From contig JANMWE010000004.1 in NCBI GenBank assembly GCA_031393795.1, positions 1 through 8,225 of the forward strand: 8,225 nucleotides of DNA, read 5' to 3'. Below the pieces are notes generated by a model. That model did no database searches, was not told the origin of the DNA, and was given only the letters and a program-made list of their open reading frames with translations. Below, one piece after another: positions 1 to 5,332 of this stretch. Every line of letters begins with the position of its first letter. Within the stretch, counting starts at the first letter, position 1. The DNA is from CAMLHU01 sp031393795. Its GTDB lineage: Bacteria > Gemmatimonadota > Gemmatimonadetes > Gemmatimonadales > GWC2-71-9. Position numbers and translations under genes: made by a program.

Positions 1-456
1 GTGGGCTACCGGGGGGCGGAGGCGTTCTTCCGCGAACGAGGCGACACGGTGAACGCCCGCCGAGCGGCGGAGCGGTGGCACGATGAGGGGGTGCTGGGTG
101 AGTTCTACCGGCGCTTGGTGGCGCGGGCCGATTCATTCTACGCCACCCATCCCGACTCGGCGGCCCTGAGGGCAGGGAAGGTCGCGTTGGCCGAGTGGGC
201 GCGCGGCGAGTTCGAGGGGCCGGTAGGGGCGCAGCTCCTCTCGATCCACGTGACCCCGACGACCATCGCGGCGTCCCGGCCGCTCAACAACGCTCGGCTG
301 GTGGGGATCACGATGTATCGGAGCCACCTCGATGCCTTCGAGGCGTGGTATCAGCGGTACGATGGGGACCTGAAGGCGTCGGTGGCGGGGCTTGACTCGG
401 CAATGAGAGGAGTGGATGGTGAGCGCGCCTGGGAAGTGTTGGGCCTCGCAAAGTGA
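1..456 (+). CDS. Predicted aminopeptidase (PF10023/COG4324 type), C-terminal part
   Basis: This is the 3' end of a gene that enters from the left edge; 151 residues are visible, ending in TGA at 454-456. The visible part resembles the C-terminal half of the 'putative aminopeptidase' family (COG4324), whose members are about 350 residues with a zinc-type HELAH motif upstream. The clearest match is the segment PLNNARLVGITMYRSHLDAF followed by a GGDL-like stretch (here YDGDL) near residues 94-126; this NNA...Y..L..F pattern closes the family. The opening GYRGAEAFF fits the region just after the family's FNE..A.FV segment. The zinc-binding motif itself would lie outside the window, so activity cannot be judged. 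The family is usually reported as secreted or membrane-anchored with unproven substrates. The gene converges on the TPR gene at 553, with a repeat-built hairpin between them. The GTG at base 1 is most likely internal, not the true start. Confidence 0.75.
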   Translation: MGYRGAEAFFRERGDTVNARRAAERWHDEGVLGEFYRRLVARADSFYATHPDSAALRAGKVALAEWARGEFEGPVGAQLLSIHVTPTTIAASRPLNNARLVGITMYRSHLDAFEAWYQRYDGDLKASVAGLDSAMRGVDGERAWEVLGLAK

Positions 457-549
457 GTCGGGAAAGGAGACATCTAAGGAGTCATGGAAGGAAACGAGAA
501 CTAACCTCACCACCCGTCCCCTTCCACGACTCATTCCACGTCTCCTCCC
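452..549. repeat. Inverted pair of 12-bp tandem arrays between convergent genes
   Basis: The left arm has three 12-bp units: AAGGAGACATCT (464-475), AAGGAGTCATGG (476-487) and AAGGAAACGAGA (488-499). A further degenerate unit, AGTGAGTCGGGA (452-463), overlaps the aminopeptidase stop codon. The right arm has three units: CCGTCCCCTTCC (514-525), ACGACTCATTCC (526-537) and ACGTCTCCTCCC (538-549). Reverse-complemented, the right arm aligns with the left over about 34 bases with roughly eight mismatches, around a spacer of about 14 bases (500-513). It fills almost the whole gap between the two convergent stop codons and could act as a bidirectional terminator, although neither side has a good T-run. 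The layout is the same as the 7-bp arrays elsewhere in the window, only with a different period. Confidence 0.75.
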
Positions 550-552
550 GCC

Positions 553-1635
553 TCACTTCAGTATGCGCCGCCCCAGCCTGCTCTCAGGATGCCGCACCAT
601 CTCCAGTGCCCCACCGATATCGAGCTTTCCCCCCGCTGACTCCCCCACCCGCCCCGCGATGTCGATCGGTGCATCGATGCCGAACGGTGCCACCAGAGAG
701 AAGGTGAGCCCGCGCCCGGTCTCCCGGATGCCCATCGCCACGTCGAGACAAGCTTCGCAGGCGTTGTTGGGCGCGTGCGCCACCGCGAGCGGGATGTCCC
801 CATTCCGCTCCGTGGTGAGCAGGCGGTGCAGGGGGCTCCAGCCGTGCCATTCATCCCCGGTCACGATCCGGGTGAAGCGCCACCCTTCCTCCTCGGCCAA
901 TTCGATGAAGGCAGTGATCAGCGCGCCGTCGTTGGGCGGGGGCTCACCTCCCGCCGCCGTGAGCGAGGCCCCGCCTGTTTCCGCGAACCAGCTCCGGTGC
1001 ACCGGGAGGGCGGTCGGCCGGTGACCGTGGTAGGCCGCATAGCGTCGGGTCACCGCGATCTGGCGCTCGGCCAGCCTCCGCTGATCGGTGAACTCCGCGG
1101 CCTCGGCGGCGCCGGTGAACGCGACCTCGGCGGCGAGATAGCGGCCCGCGTCCCGGAGGATGCGCCCGCGCAGCTCCAGGGTGGCGCCGTGCGGATCGAG
1201 CGCGAAGGCGCGATCCACCGCCATCAACGCCTGCGCGTGCTCCCCCGCCTTCCACGCGGCATACCCCGCCTCGTGCCACGCGAGCGCCAGGTCGGGGTCA
1301 AGCGCGATCGCCTTCTGGATCCAGTCGAGCCCCTCGGGCCAGTGGCCGAGTTCGACGTGGGCGGCGCCGACGAGGGCGAGGGGGAATCCTTCTCCAGGGA
1401 ATTGAGCGGCGGCGTGTTCGGCCGTCGAGAGGGCATCATCGGAATGCCCGCCGGAGCGGAGCAGCTCGAACAGCTCGCTCCAGGCGGTGCGGTCGTCGGG
1501 GTCGTCGCTGAGCGCGGCGCGGTAGGCGAGCTCGGCGTCCTGCGGGCGTCCCTCGTGCGCCAGGGAACGCGCACGCGCCAAGCGCCGGGCCCCGGGCTCG
1601 GGTGCAAAGAGTCGATACTGTGCGCTTGACCGCAT
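553..1635 (-). CDS. Tetratricopeptide repeat protein with uncharacterised C-terminal domain
   Basis: 360 residues, from ATG at 1633-1635 to TGA at 553-555. Residues about 18-175 form roughly five TPR-like helical hairpins. The best-formed are 85-116 (GHWPEGLDWIQKAIALDPD) and 117-150 (AWHEAGYAAWKAGEHAQALM), with the usual W/G/A/P spacing; this predicts a protein-protein interaction scaffold. Residues about 215-360 form a separate domain I do not recognise. It has a CxxC pair (C273, C276) after HAPNN and a Gly-rich stretch (about 317-332). I see no signal peptide or membrane segment, so it is probably cytoplasmic. The frame stays open upstream into the antisense of the dipeptidase gene. I chose this ATG because the TPR region starts soon after it and the upstream translation has no domain character. 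No clear Shine-Dalgarno precedes it. It is divergent from the dipeptidase and convergent with the aminopeptidase. Function unknown. Confidence 0.8.
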   Translation of the reverse strand: MRSSAQYRLFAPEPGARRLARARSLAHEGRPQDAELAYRAALSDDPDDRTAWSELFELLRSGGHSDDALSTAEHAAAQFPGEGFPLALVGAAHVELGHWPEGLDWIQKAIALDPDLALAWHEAGYAAWKAGEHAQALMAVDRAFALDPHGATLELRGRILRDAGRYLAAEVAFTGAAEAAEFTDQRRLAERQIAVTRRYAAYHGHRPTALPVHRSWFAETGGASLTAAGGEPPPNDGALITAFIELAEEEGWRFTRIVTGDEWHGWSPLHRLLTTERNGDIPLAVAHAPNNACEACLDVAMGIRETGRGLTFSLVAPFGIDAPIDIAGRVGESAGGKLDIGGALEMVRHPESRLGRRILK

Positions 1636-1683
1636 ACACTGGATAACGTACCGCGCGTCCCGAACTCCGCTAGGAGGAAGAAA

Positions 1684-1705
1684 GTCACACGCTCGACCGT
1701 GTGAC
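1684..1705. promoter_or_regulatory. Perfect 8-bp inverted repeat in the divergent intergenic region
   Basis: GTCACACG (1684-1691) and CGTGTGAC (1698-1705) are perfect reverse complements separated by six bases (CTCGAC). It sits 49 bases upstream of the TPR gene start and about 140 bases upstream of the dipeptidase start. It differs in sequence from the nearby 7-bp array. Its position and symmetry suit a repressor or activator operator for one or both divergent genes, but it could also be an RNA hairpin in a leader. No regulator is identifiable from the sequence. I saw no convincing -35/-10 pair nearby, so the promoters themselves remain unplaced. Confidence 0.45.
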
Positions 1706-1752
1706 CTTGCGAGCGCCGGAACGCCCTGTAGCTTCCGCTGGCTCTGCGCTGA

Positions 1753-1836
1753 TGGGTATTGGGTATTGCGTGTTGGGTGTGGCCCAGCGGCCGTGCCGAC
1801 ATCACCCCGACACCCAACACCCACTACCCAACACGG
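1753..1836. repeat. 7-bp tandem repeats in inverted arms (TGGGTRT type)
   Basis: Left arm: TGGGTAT (1753-1759), TGGGTAT (1760-1766), TGCGTGT (1767-1773), TGGGTGT (1774-1780). Right arm: ACACCCA (1810-1816), ACACCCA (1817-1823), CTACCCA (1824-1830) and a degenerate ACACGGC. The inner ten bases TGTTGGGTGT (1771-1780) pair perfectly with ACACCCAACA (1810-1819). The spacer 1781-1809 carries its own small GGCC/GGCC hairpin (1781-1784 with 1789-1792). The array ends about six bases before the dipeptidase ATG, so it occupies the dipeptidase leader or promoter region. It is the only one of these arrays between divergent genes. Three GGG runs in the left arm could also allow a G-quadruplex, which is speculative. 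Confidence 0.8.
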
Positions 1837-1842
1837 CCTCCA

Positions 1843-3204
1843 ATGCTCCGCGACACCATCAAGCAGAATCAGGACCGGTGGCTCAAGCAGCTCATCGAGT
1901 TCCTCGCCATTCCCAGCATCAGCACCCTCCCCGACCACAGCGCCGATTGCCTCAAGGCCGCCGACTGGCTGATGGTCGAGCTCCGGCGGCTCGGCTGCCC
2001 CAAGGTGGAGCTGCTCGAGGGACGCGGCCACCCGACCGTCTGGGCCGAGTCGCCCAAGGTGGTGGGAGCGCCGACGGTGCTGATCTACGGTCACTATGAC
2101 GTCCAGCCGGTGGAGCCGCTGGAGGAGTGGACCACGCCGCCCTTCCAGGCCACCGTCCGGAACGGGAACCTCTACGCCCGCGGCGCGGTGGACGACAAGG
2201 GCCAGGTCTTCACGATGCTGAAGGCCTACGAGTCGGTGCTCGACGTGGCCAGGATGCCCCCCTGCAACGTGCACTTCATCTTCGAGGGGGAGGAGGAGTG
2301 TGGTGGGAAGGTGATCTTCGATATCCTCCAGCGCGACGCCTGGCGGAGCAAGGTCGACGCCGTGATCGTGGCCGATATGGGGTACTACGCTCCCGGGATC
2401 CCGGCGGTCTACACCGCGCTCCGCGGGCTGGCCTACGCCGAGATCCATGTGCGGACCGCCGAGAGCGACCTGCACTCGGGCACCTACGGTGGGGTGGCCC
2501 CGAACGCGATCGAGACGATGGTCCGGATCCTGGCCGCGCTCAAGGACGCCAACGGGAAGATCAAGATCCCGGGGCTTTATGAAGCGGTGAAGCCCCCGAC
2601 CAAGGAGGAGCTGGCGGGGTGGAAGAAGCTTCCGTTCAGCGAGCGGAAATTCCTGAAGGAAGAGGTGACCGGGAAGGCGCTGACGGGGTTGAAGGGAAAG
2701 AGCGTCTTCGAGAAGACCTGGGCGCTCCCGACCCTCGAGATGCACGGGATCCGGGGCGGGTTCGTGGCCGAGGGGGCCAAGACCGTGATCCCCGCGGTGG
2801 CGGTGGCGAAGGTGTCCCTCCGCCTGGTGCCGGGGCTCAAGGTCGAGACCGTGTACAAGCAGCTCGCCAAGGCGGTGAAGGCGGTGGCACCCAAATACGC
2901 TACAGTGGAAGTGAAGCCGCTCCACGGCGGCGAACCGGTGCAGGTGAAGACCACCCATCCCGCGTTCCAGGCGCTGGATGAGGCGTTCAAGGCCGTGATC
3001 GGGAAGAAGACCGTCTCGGTCCGCGCAGGAGGGAGCATCCCGGTCGTCACGGAGCTGGCCAAGGGGGGCGCCCCGGTGCTCCTCACCGGCATCGGTCTTC
3101 CGGACGACCGGATCCACGCGCCGAACGAGAAGGTCACCCTCCAGCAGGTGTGGGACGGGATCGAGGTGTTCGGGCGGTTCCTGCAGGGGTTCGGGAAACG
3201 GTGA
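1843..3204 (+). CDS. M20 family dipeptidase (metallopeptidase)
   Basis: 453 residues, ATG at 1843 to TGA at 3202-3204, a normal length for the family. M20 enzymes of this branch (carnosinase/CNDP-like and bacterial 'M20 family dipeptidases') use two metal ions, usually zinc or manganese, to hydrolyse dipeptides in the cytoplasm. The expected metal-site residues are present: H84 (GHYDVQP), bridging D117 (ARGAVDDKG), general base E151 and ligand E152 (FEGEEECGG), D178 (VIVADMG) and H425 (DDRIHAPNEK). H211 in SDLHSGTYGG lies in the lid/dimerisation domain (about 195-315) and matches the residue that reaches the partner subunit's active site in relatives. There is no signal peptide. The start gives the usual N-terminus for the family (about 20 residues before FLAIPSIS). 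No Shine-Dalgarno lies upstream; the leader there is the end of a 7-bp repeat array. The frame runs further upstream through that array, but this is not family sequence. Exact substrate cannot be assigned. Confidence 0.93.
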   Translation: MLRDTIKQNQDRWLKQLIEFLAIPSISTLPDHSADCLKAADWLMVELRRLGCPKVELLEGRGHPTVWAESPKVVGAPTVLIYGHYDVQPVEPLEEWTTPPFQATVRNGNLYARGAVDDKGQVFTMLKAYESVLDVARMPPCNVHFIFEGEEECGGKVIFDILQRDAWRSKVDAVIVADMGYYAPGIPAVYTALRGLAYAEIHVRTAESDLHSGTYGGVAPNAIETMVRILAALKDANGKIKIPGLYEAVKPPTKEELAGWKKLPFSERKFLKEEVTGKALTGLKGKSVFEKTWALPTLEMHGIRGGFVAEGAKTVIPAVAVAKVSLRLVPGLKVETVYKQLAKAVKAVAPKYATVEVKPLHGGEPVQVKTTHPAFQALDEAFKAVIGKKTVSVRAGGSIPVVTELAKGGAPVLLTGIGLPDDRIHAPNEKVTLQQVWDGIEVFGRFLQGFGKR

Positions 3205-3320
3205 GAAGTGAGGAGTAAGGAGTAAGGAGTGGACGAAAGGAGGGGCCCGATGTCGATCGCTCGACGCCGGGCCCCTTGTCATCTCCACTTCTCACTTCTC
3301 ACTCCTCACTCCTCACCCCC
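3201..3320. repeat. 7-bp tandem repeats in inverted arms between convergent genes
   Basis: Left arm: GTGAGAA (3201-3207), GTGAGGA (3208-3214), GTAAGGA (3215-3221), GTAAGGA (3222-3228), then a partial GTGGACG. Right arm: CACTTCT (3286-3292), CACTTCT (3293-3299), CACTCCT (3300-3306), CACTCCT (3307-3313), CACCCCC (3314-3320). The right arm is the reverse complement of the left repeat, and both arms contain the same minority variant (GTGAGAA, seen as TTCTCAC on the right). The first unit contains the dipeptidase stop codon (TGA, 3202-3204). The last unit touches the stop of the facing gene (CTA, 3320-3322). A GC-rich hairpin sits in the spacer. Confidence 0.85.
3242..3275. terminator. GC-rich hairpin at the tip of the intergenic inverted repeat
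   Basis: GGGGCCCG (3242-3249) pairs perfectly with CGGGCCCC (3268-3275). A second perfect stem, GTCGA (3252-3256) with TCGAC (3261-3265), lies inside the loop. It is midway between two convergent stop codons and nested inside the 7-bp repeat arms, which would extend the stem to a very long hairpin. On the plus strand it is followed by only two Ts (CCTTGTC), and on the minus strand by CTCCTTTCG. A bidirectional terminator is therefore likely by position, but it is not a textbook intrinsic one. Confidence 0.55.
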
Positions 3321-3865
3321 TACTGCTGTTCCGTCGCCTGCTTCCGGGGGCCGCCGAACTGGCTCTCGGTCCGGGCGTGCAGCTCGTCCACCCCGATCAC
3401 CGCTTTCACCGAAGCGATCACGCCGGCCACCACGTCGTCGGCCCAGTAGGGGTCTGGACGTTCACCAGCGGGCAGGGCGCGGGTGCGCTCCTCGAGGAAC
3501 TGGGTCGCGGTCTGGATCCACTCGGCCTGGGCCGACGGGATCAGCGACCAGGAGCCGGTGGCCCTGAGTTCGAGCTCGGTGAGGGCCTTCAGTTCTCCCT
3601 CGATCCCGTGGATCCCCTGCCGGTTGCCGAGCTTCTTGACCAGGATGGCGAGCATCTGGGCCCGATCGCTCTCCTGCGCAGTCGGCAGGGGGGCGAGGTA
3701 ATGGCGCTGGTCGGAGACCATCTCGGCCAAACGCACACAGACCGCGCGGACCGGGTCCCGCAGCTTTTCGGGGGCTTCCCTGGCCCAACTCTCTGCCGCC
3801 CGCCGGATATCGGCGAGTTTCGCATCGGCCAGCTCTTCAGGGCCCTGCTTGTGTACATCGGACAT
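3320..3865 (-). CDS. Conserved-looking hypothetical protein, mostly helical, 181 residues
   Basis: 181 residues, ATG at 3863-3865 to TAG at 3320-3322. I do not recognise the family. The sequence is rich in Ala, Glu, Arg and Leu and reads as a soluble, mainly alpha-helical protein without signal peptide, membrane helix or obvious catalytic motif. It has a short central segment with aromatic and Pro residues (GSWSLIPSAQAEW, about 103-115) and a polar C-terminal tail ending in QATEQQ. The reading frame is supported by GC-rich third positions and by its fit between the upstream terminator and downstream repeat array. The start is unusual: the T-run of a strong terminator ends four bases upstream, and the only G-rich sequence before the ATG (GGGGG) is the 3' arm of that terminator. 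Expression must therefore come from readthrough or from a promoter in or near the terminator. Last gene of the minus-strand block. Confidence 0.65.
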   Translation of the reverse strand: MSDVHKQGPEELADAKLADIRRAAESWAREAPEKLRDPVRAVCVRLAEMVSDQRHYLAPLPTAQESDRAQMLAILVKKLGNRQGIHGIEGELKALTELELRATGSWSLIPSAQAEWIQTATQFLEERTRALPAGERPDPYWADDVVAGVIASVKAVIGVDELHARTESQFGGPRKQATEQQ

Positions 3866-3869
3866 GATT

Positions 3870-3905
3870 AAAAAAACCCCCGGCTGACACAGGGGTCAAC
3901 CGGGG
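3870..3905 (-). terminator. Strong rho-independent terminator after the molybdoenzyme gene
   Basis: Read on the minus strand, CCCCGGTTGA (3905-3896) pairs with TCAGCCGGGG (3887-3878): ten pairs, one of them G-T, around an eight-base loop (CCCCTGTG). A further G is followed by seven consecutive Ts (3876-3870). This is a textbook intrinsic terminator and the only one in the window with a long T-run. It lies 70 bases past the stop of the sulfite-oxidase-like gene. The T-run ends four bases before the ATG of the next gene in the same direction, so it may work as an attenuator for that gene rather than as a simple operon end. Confidence 0.85.
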
Positions 3906-3908
3906 CGT

Positions 3909-3936
3909 TCCAGTGTGCGTAGTGCGGTGTCCGGTG
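3909..3936. repeat. Degenerate one-armed 7-bp tandem array
   Basis: Four head-to-tail units: TCCAGTG (3909-3915), TGCGTAG (3916-3922), TGCGGTG (3923-3929), TCCGGTG (3930-3936). The 7-bp register and G-rich plus strand match the other intergenic arrays, but the units are more diverged and I find no reverse-complementary second arm before the next gene. It may be a decayed copy of the same kind of element. Confidence 0.5.
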
Positions 3937-3957
3937 CGGGGCAAGGGGAGGAGCCCA

Positions 3958-3973
3958 CGCCGGAGACCCGGCG
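3958..3973 (-). other. Perfect 6-bp hairpin just past the molybdoenzyme stop codon
   Basis: CGCCGG (3958-3963) and CCGGCG (3968-3973) form a perfect stem with a four-base loop. It starts one base after the stop codon of the sulfite-oxidase-like gene (3975-3977) on the minus strand. No T-run follows. It could protect the mRNA 3' end or help the terminator further downstream; both are guesses. Confidence 0.4.
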
Positions 3974-3974
3974 C

Positions 3975-4601
3975 CTATTTGCGGGGCCCCCGCCGCATCC
4001 GGACCGGGTCTGGCCGCCCGAACCGCTCCTCCAGCCACGGTTCCCCCCGCATGTGGTAACCGTTCTCCTCCCAGAAGCCCGGCGCGTCGTACTCCAGCAC
4101 CTCGATACCGGTGACCCACTTGGCACTCTTCCATAGGTAGAGATGCGGCACCAGCAGCCGGACCGGCCCGCCATGTTCCTCGGTGAGCGGCTCGCCGTTC
4201 CAGTGGGTCGCGATGAGGTTCTCGTCGCGGTCCAGGTCGCTCATCGGGAGGTTCGTCGTGTATCCCTCGGCGCCGTGGATCATCGCCGCCTCCGCGTCGG
4301 CGCGCTTGCCCGCCAGGCGGAGGACTTCCCGCACGGGGACCCCGCGGAAGATGTTGTCGTACCTGCTCCACCGGGTGACACAGTGCAAATCGCAGAGCAC
4401 GTCGCGCTGCGGCAGGGCGATCAACTCGGCCCAGCTGAGCGAGAGGGGTGTGTCGACGTGCCCGGTCACCTGAAGACGCCAAGTGCCGGTGTCCACCCGG
4501 GGCACATGCTGATAGTGAAGCACCGGCCACTTCTGGGTCAGGACCTGACCGGGCGGGAGCCGGTCCTTGTCGGTCGTGCGGGCGTCGAGGCGGTCGGTCA
4601 T
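3975..4601 (-). CDS. Sulfite-oxidase-like molybdopterin oxidoreductase (YuiH type)
   Basis: 208 residues, ATG at 4599-4601 to TAG at 3975-3977. It matches the compact 'sulfite oxidase-like oxidoreductase' group with the molybdopterin-binding oxidoreductase fold (PF00174), typified by Bacillus YuiH, at full length. C74 in DLHCVTRWS is the expected molybdenum ligand. Other family landmarks are LPPGQVLTQKWPVLHY near the N-terminus, GYTTNLPMSDL (113-123), EEHGGPVRLLVPHLYLWKSA (141-160), KWVTGIE and the closing GFWEENGYHMRGEPW. There is no Tat or Sec signal, so it should work in the cytoplasm, unlike exported MsrP (YedY). The physiological substrate of this group is not established, so the name describes the fold. 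Its ATG overlaps the lipB stop codon by four bases (ATGA), implying translational coupling to lipB. A small hairpin and then a strong terminator follow the gene. Confidence 0.92.
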   Translation of the reverse strand: MTDRLDARTTDKDRLPPGQVLTQKWPVLHYQHVPRVDTGTWRLQVTGHVDTPLSLSWAELIALPQRDVLCDLHCVTRWSRYDNIFRGVPVREVLRLAGKRADAEAAMIHGAEGYTTNLPMSDLDRDENLIATHWNGEPLTEEHGGPVRLLVPHLYLWKSAKWVTGIEVLEYDAPGFWEENGYHMRGEPWLEERFGRPDPVRMRRGPRK

Positions 4602-5332
4602 GCCGAAAGAACCCCCATCGCCTCGGGAATGTTCCCGGCGACCTCGTCGAGCGAGCGCGGCGTCACTTCTCGTCCAAACCGCGCCGCCATCGCCGCGACC
4701 ACGGCCTCCCTGGTACGCTCCCAGATGTTCGGGGTCTCCTCCCGACTCCTCCCGCCTCCTCCCGTCTCACGCAGCACCGAGGTCATCTCCACTCCGTCGA
4801 TTCCGCACGGCACGATGAGATCGAAGTACTTCAGGTCGGTGGTGACGTTCAGCGCGAAGCCGTGGAAGGTGATCCACTTCTTCACGTGCACGCCGATGCT
4901 CGCGATCTTCCGCGACCCCACCCAGACCCCGGTCTGCCCCTGGCTCCGCTGGCCGGGGATGCCGAGGGTGGCGAGGGCGTCGATCAGTCCGCCCTCGAGC
5001 TCGCGGAGGTACCAGTGGAGGTCGGGCTTCAACTTCTGCAGGTCGACTATCGGATAACCGACCAGCTGCCCGGGCCCGTGGAAGGTGACGTCACCTCCCC
5101 GCTCGATCTCGAACACCTCCACCCCGTGGGCCGGCAGGTCGGCGATCGGGACCGGCAGGCTCGACGGCTTGGTCGAGCGCCCCAGCGTCATCACCGGGCC
5201 GTGCTCGACCAGGAGCAGGATGTCTTGGTCGATGAGTCCCTCGCCGCGGGCGCGACAGAGGGCGCGTTGGAGCTCGAGCACCGGCGCATACGGCCGGTGC
5301 CCGAGATCGATCACGGCGAGGGGGAGCCTCAC
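4598..5332 (-). CDS. lipB: Lipoyl(octanoyl) transferase LipB
   Basis: 244 residues, GTG at 5330-5332 to TGA at 4598-4600. LipB moves the octanoyl group from acyl carrier protein to a lysine of lipoyl domains such as those of E2 and GcvH; LipA then inserts sulfur. The signatures are present: RGGDVTFHGPGQLVGYPI (78-95), the catalytic lysine K142 in SRKIASIGVHV, HGFALNV (157-163) and the acyl-thioester cysteine C176 in IVPCGI. The GTG start overlaps the upstream gene's stop by four bases (GTGA), and the stop overlaps the next start (ATGA), so three genes are probably translated in a coupled series. A weak AAGG lies upstream of the GTG. After MTSVLRET there is a low-complexity stretch, about residues 190-201 (TGGGGRSREETP), encoded by a 10-bp tandem repeat; LipB proteins usually go almost directly from the TSL segment to the last helix. 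Location near pdhC and lpdA fits supply of lipoyl groups to that complex. Confidence 0.95.
   Translation of the reverse strand: MRLPLAVIDLGHRPYAPVLELQRALCRARGEGLIDQDILLLVEHGPVMTLGRSTKPSSLPVPIADLPAHGVEVFEIERGGDVTFHGPGQLVGYPIVDLQKLKPDLHWYLRELEGGLIDALATLGIPGQRSQGQTGVWVGSRKIASIGVHVKKWITFHGFALNVTTDLKYFDLIVPCGIDGVEMTSVLRETGGGGRSREETPNIWERTREAVVAAMAARFGREVTPRSLDEVAGNIPEAMGVLSA
4735..4764. repeat. 10-bp tandem repeat inside lipB
   Basis: Three units on the plus strand: TCTCCTCCCG (4735-4744), ACTCCTCCCG (4745-4754) and CCTCCTCCCG (4755-4764), differing only at the first base. Because ten is not a multiple of three, the units are read in different frames and give a Gly/Arg/Glu-rich peptide at LipB residues about 190-200. 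The total of 30 bases keeps the gene in frame. The CTCCT core resembles the CACTCCT unit of the intergenic arrays. No inverted second arm is nearby. Confidence 0.75.

Noticed and set aside
1759..1842. N-terminal extension of the dipeptidase from a TTG at 1759
   Set aside because: The extension is translated 7-bp repeat, not family sequence; the ATG at 1843 gives the usual M20 N-terminus.
1636..1842. tRNA, riboswitch or small RNA gene in the largest non-coding gap
   Set aside because: No cloverleaf or known riboswitch core is apparent; the gap is explained by one palindrome and one 7-bp array.
1701..2099. Plus-strand open frame after the AGGAGG at 1672-1677
   Set aside because: AGGAGG is more than 20 bases from the GTG at 1701, and the product runs out of frame through the dipeptidase with no coding character.
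1636..3288. Long minus-strand open frame continuing the TPR gene upstream (911 codons in total)
   Set aside because: It lies antisense to the well-supported M20 dipeptidase, has no domain character (His/Arg/Leu/Gly-rich) and crosses the 7-bp repeat array. It is a by-product of high GC with few stop codons.
3201..3320. Insertion sequence or MITE with terminal inverted repeats
   Set aside because: No transposase and no target-site duplication that I can see; the arms are microsatellite-like rather than a defined terminal repeat. A mobile origin is not excluded but is unsupported.
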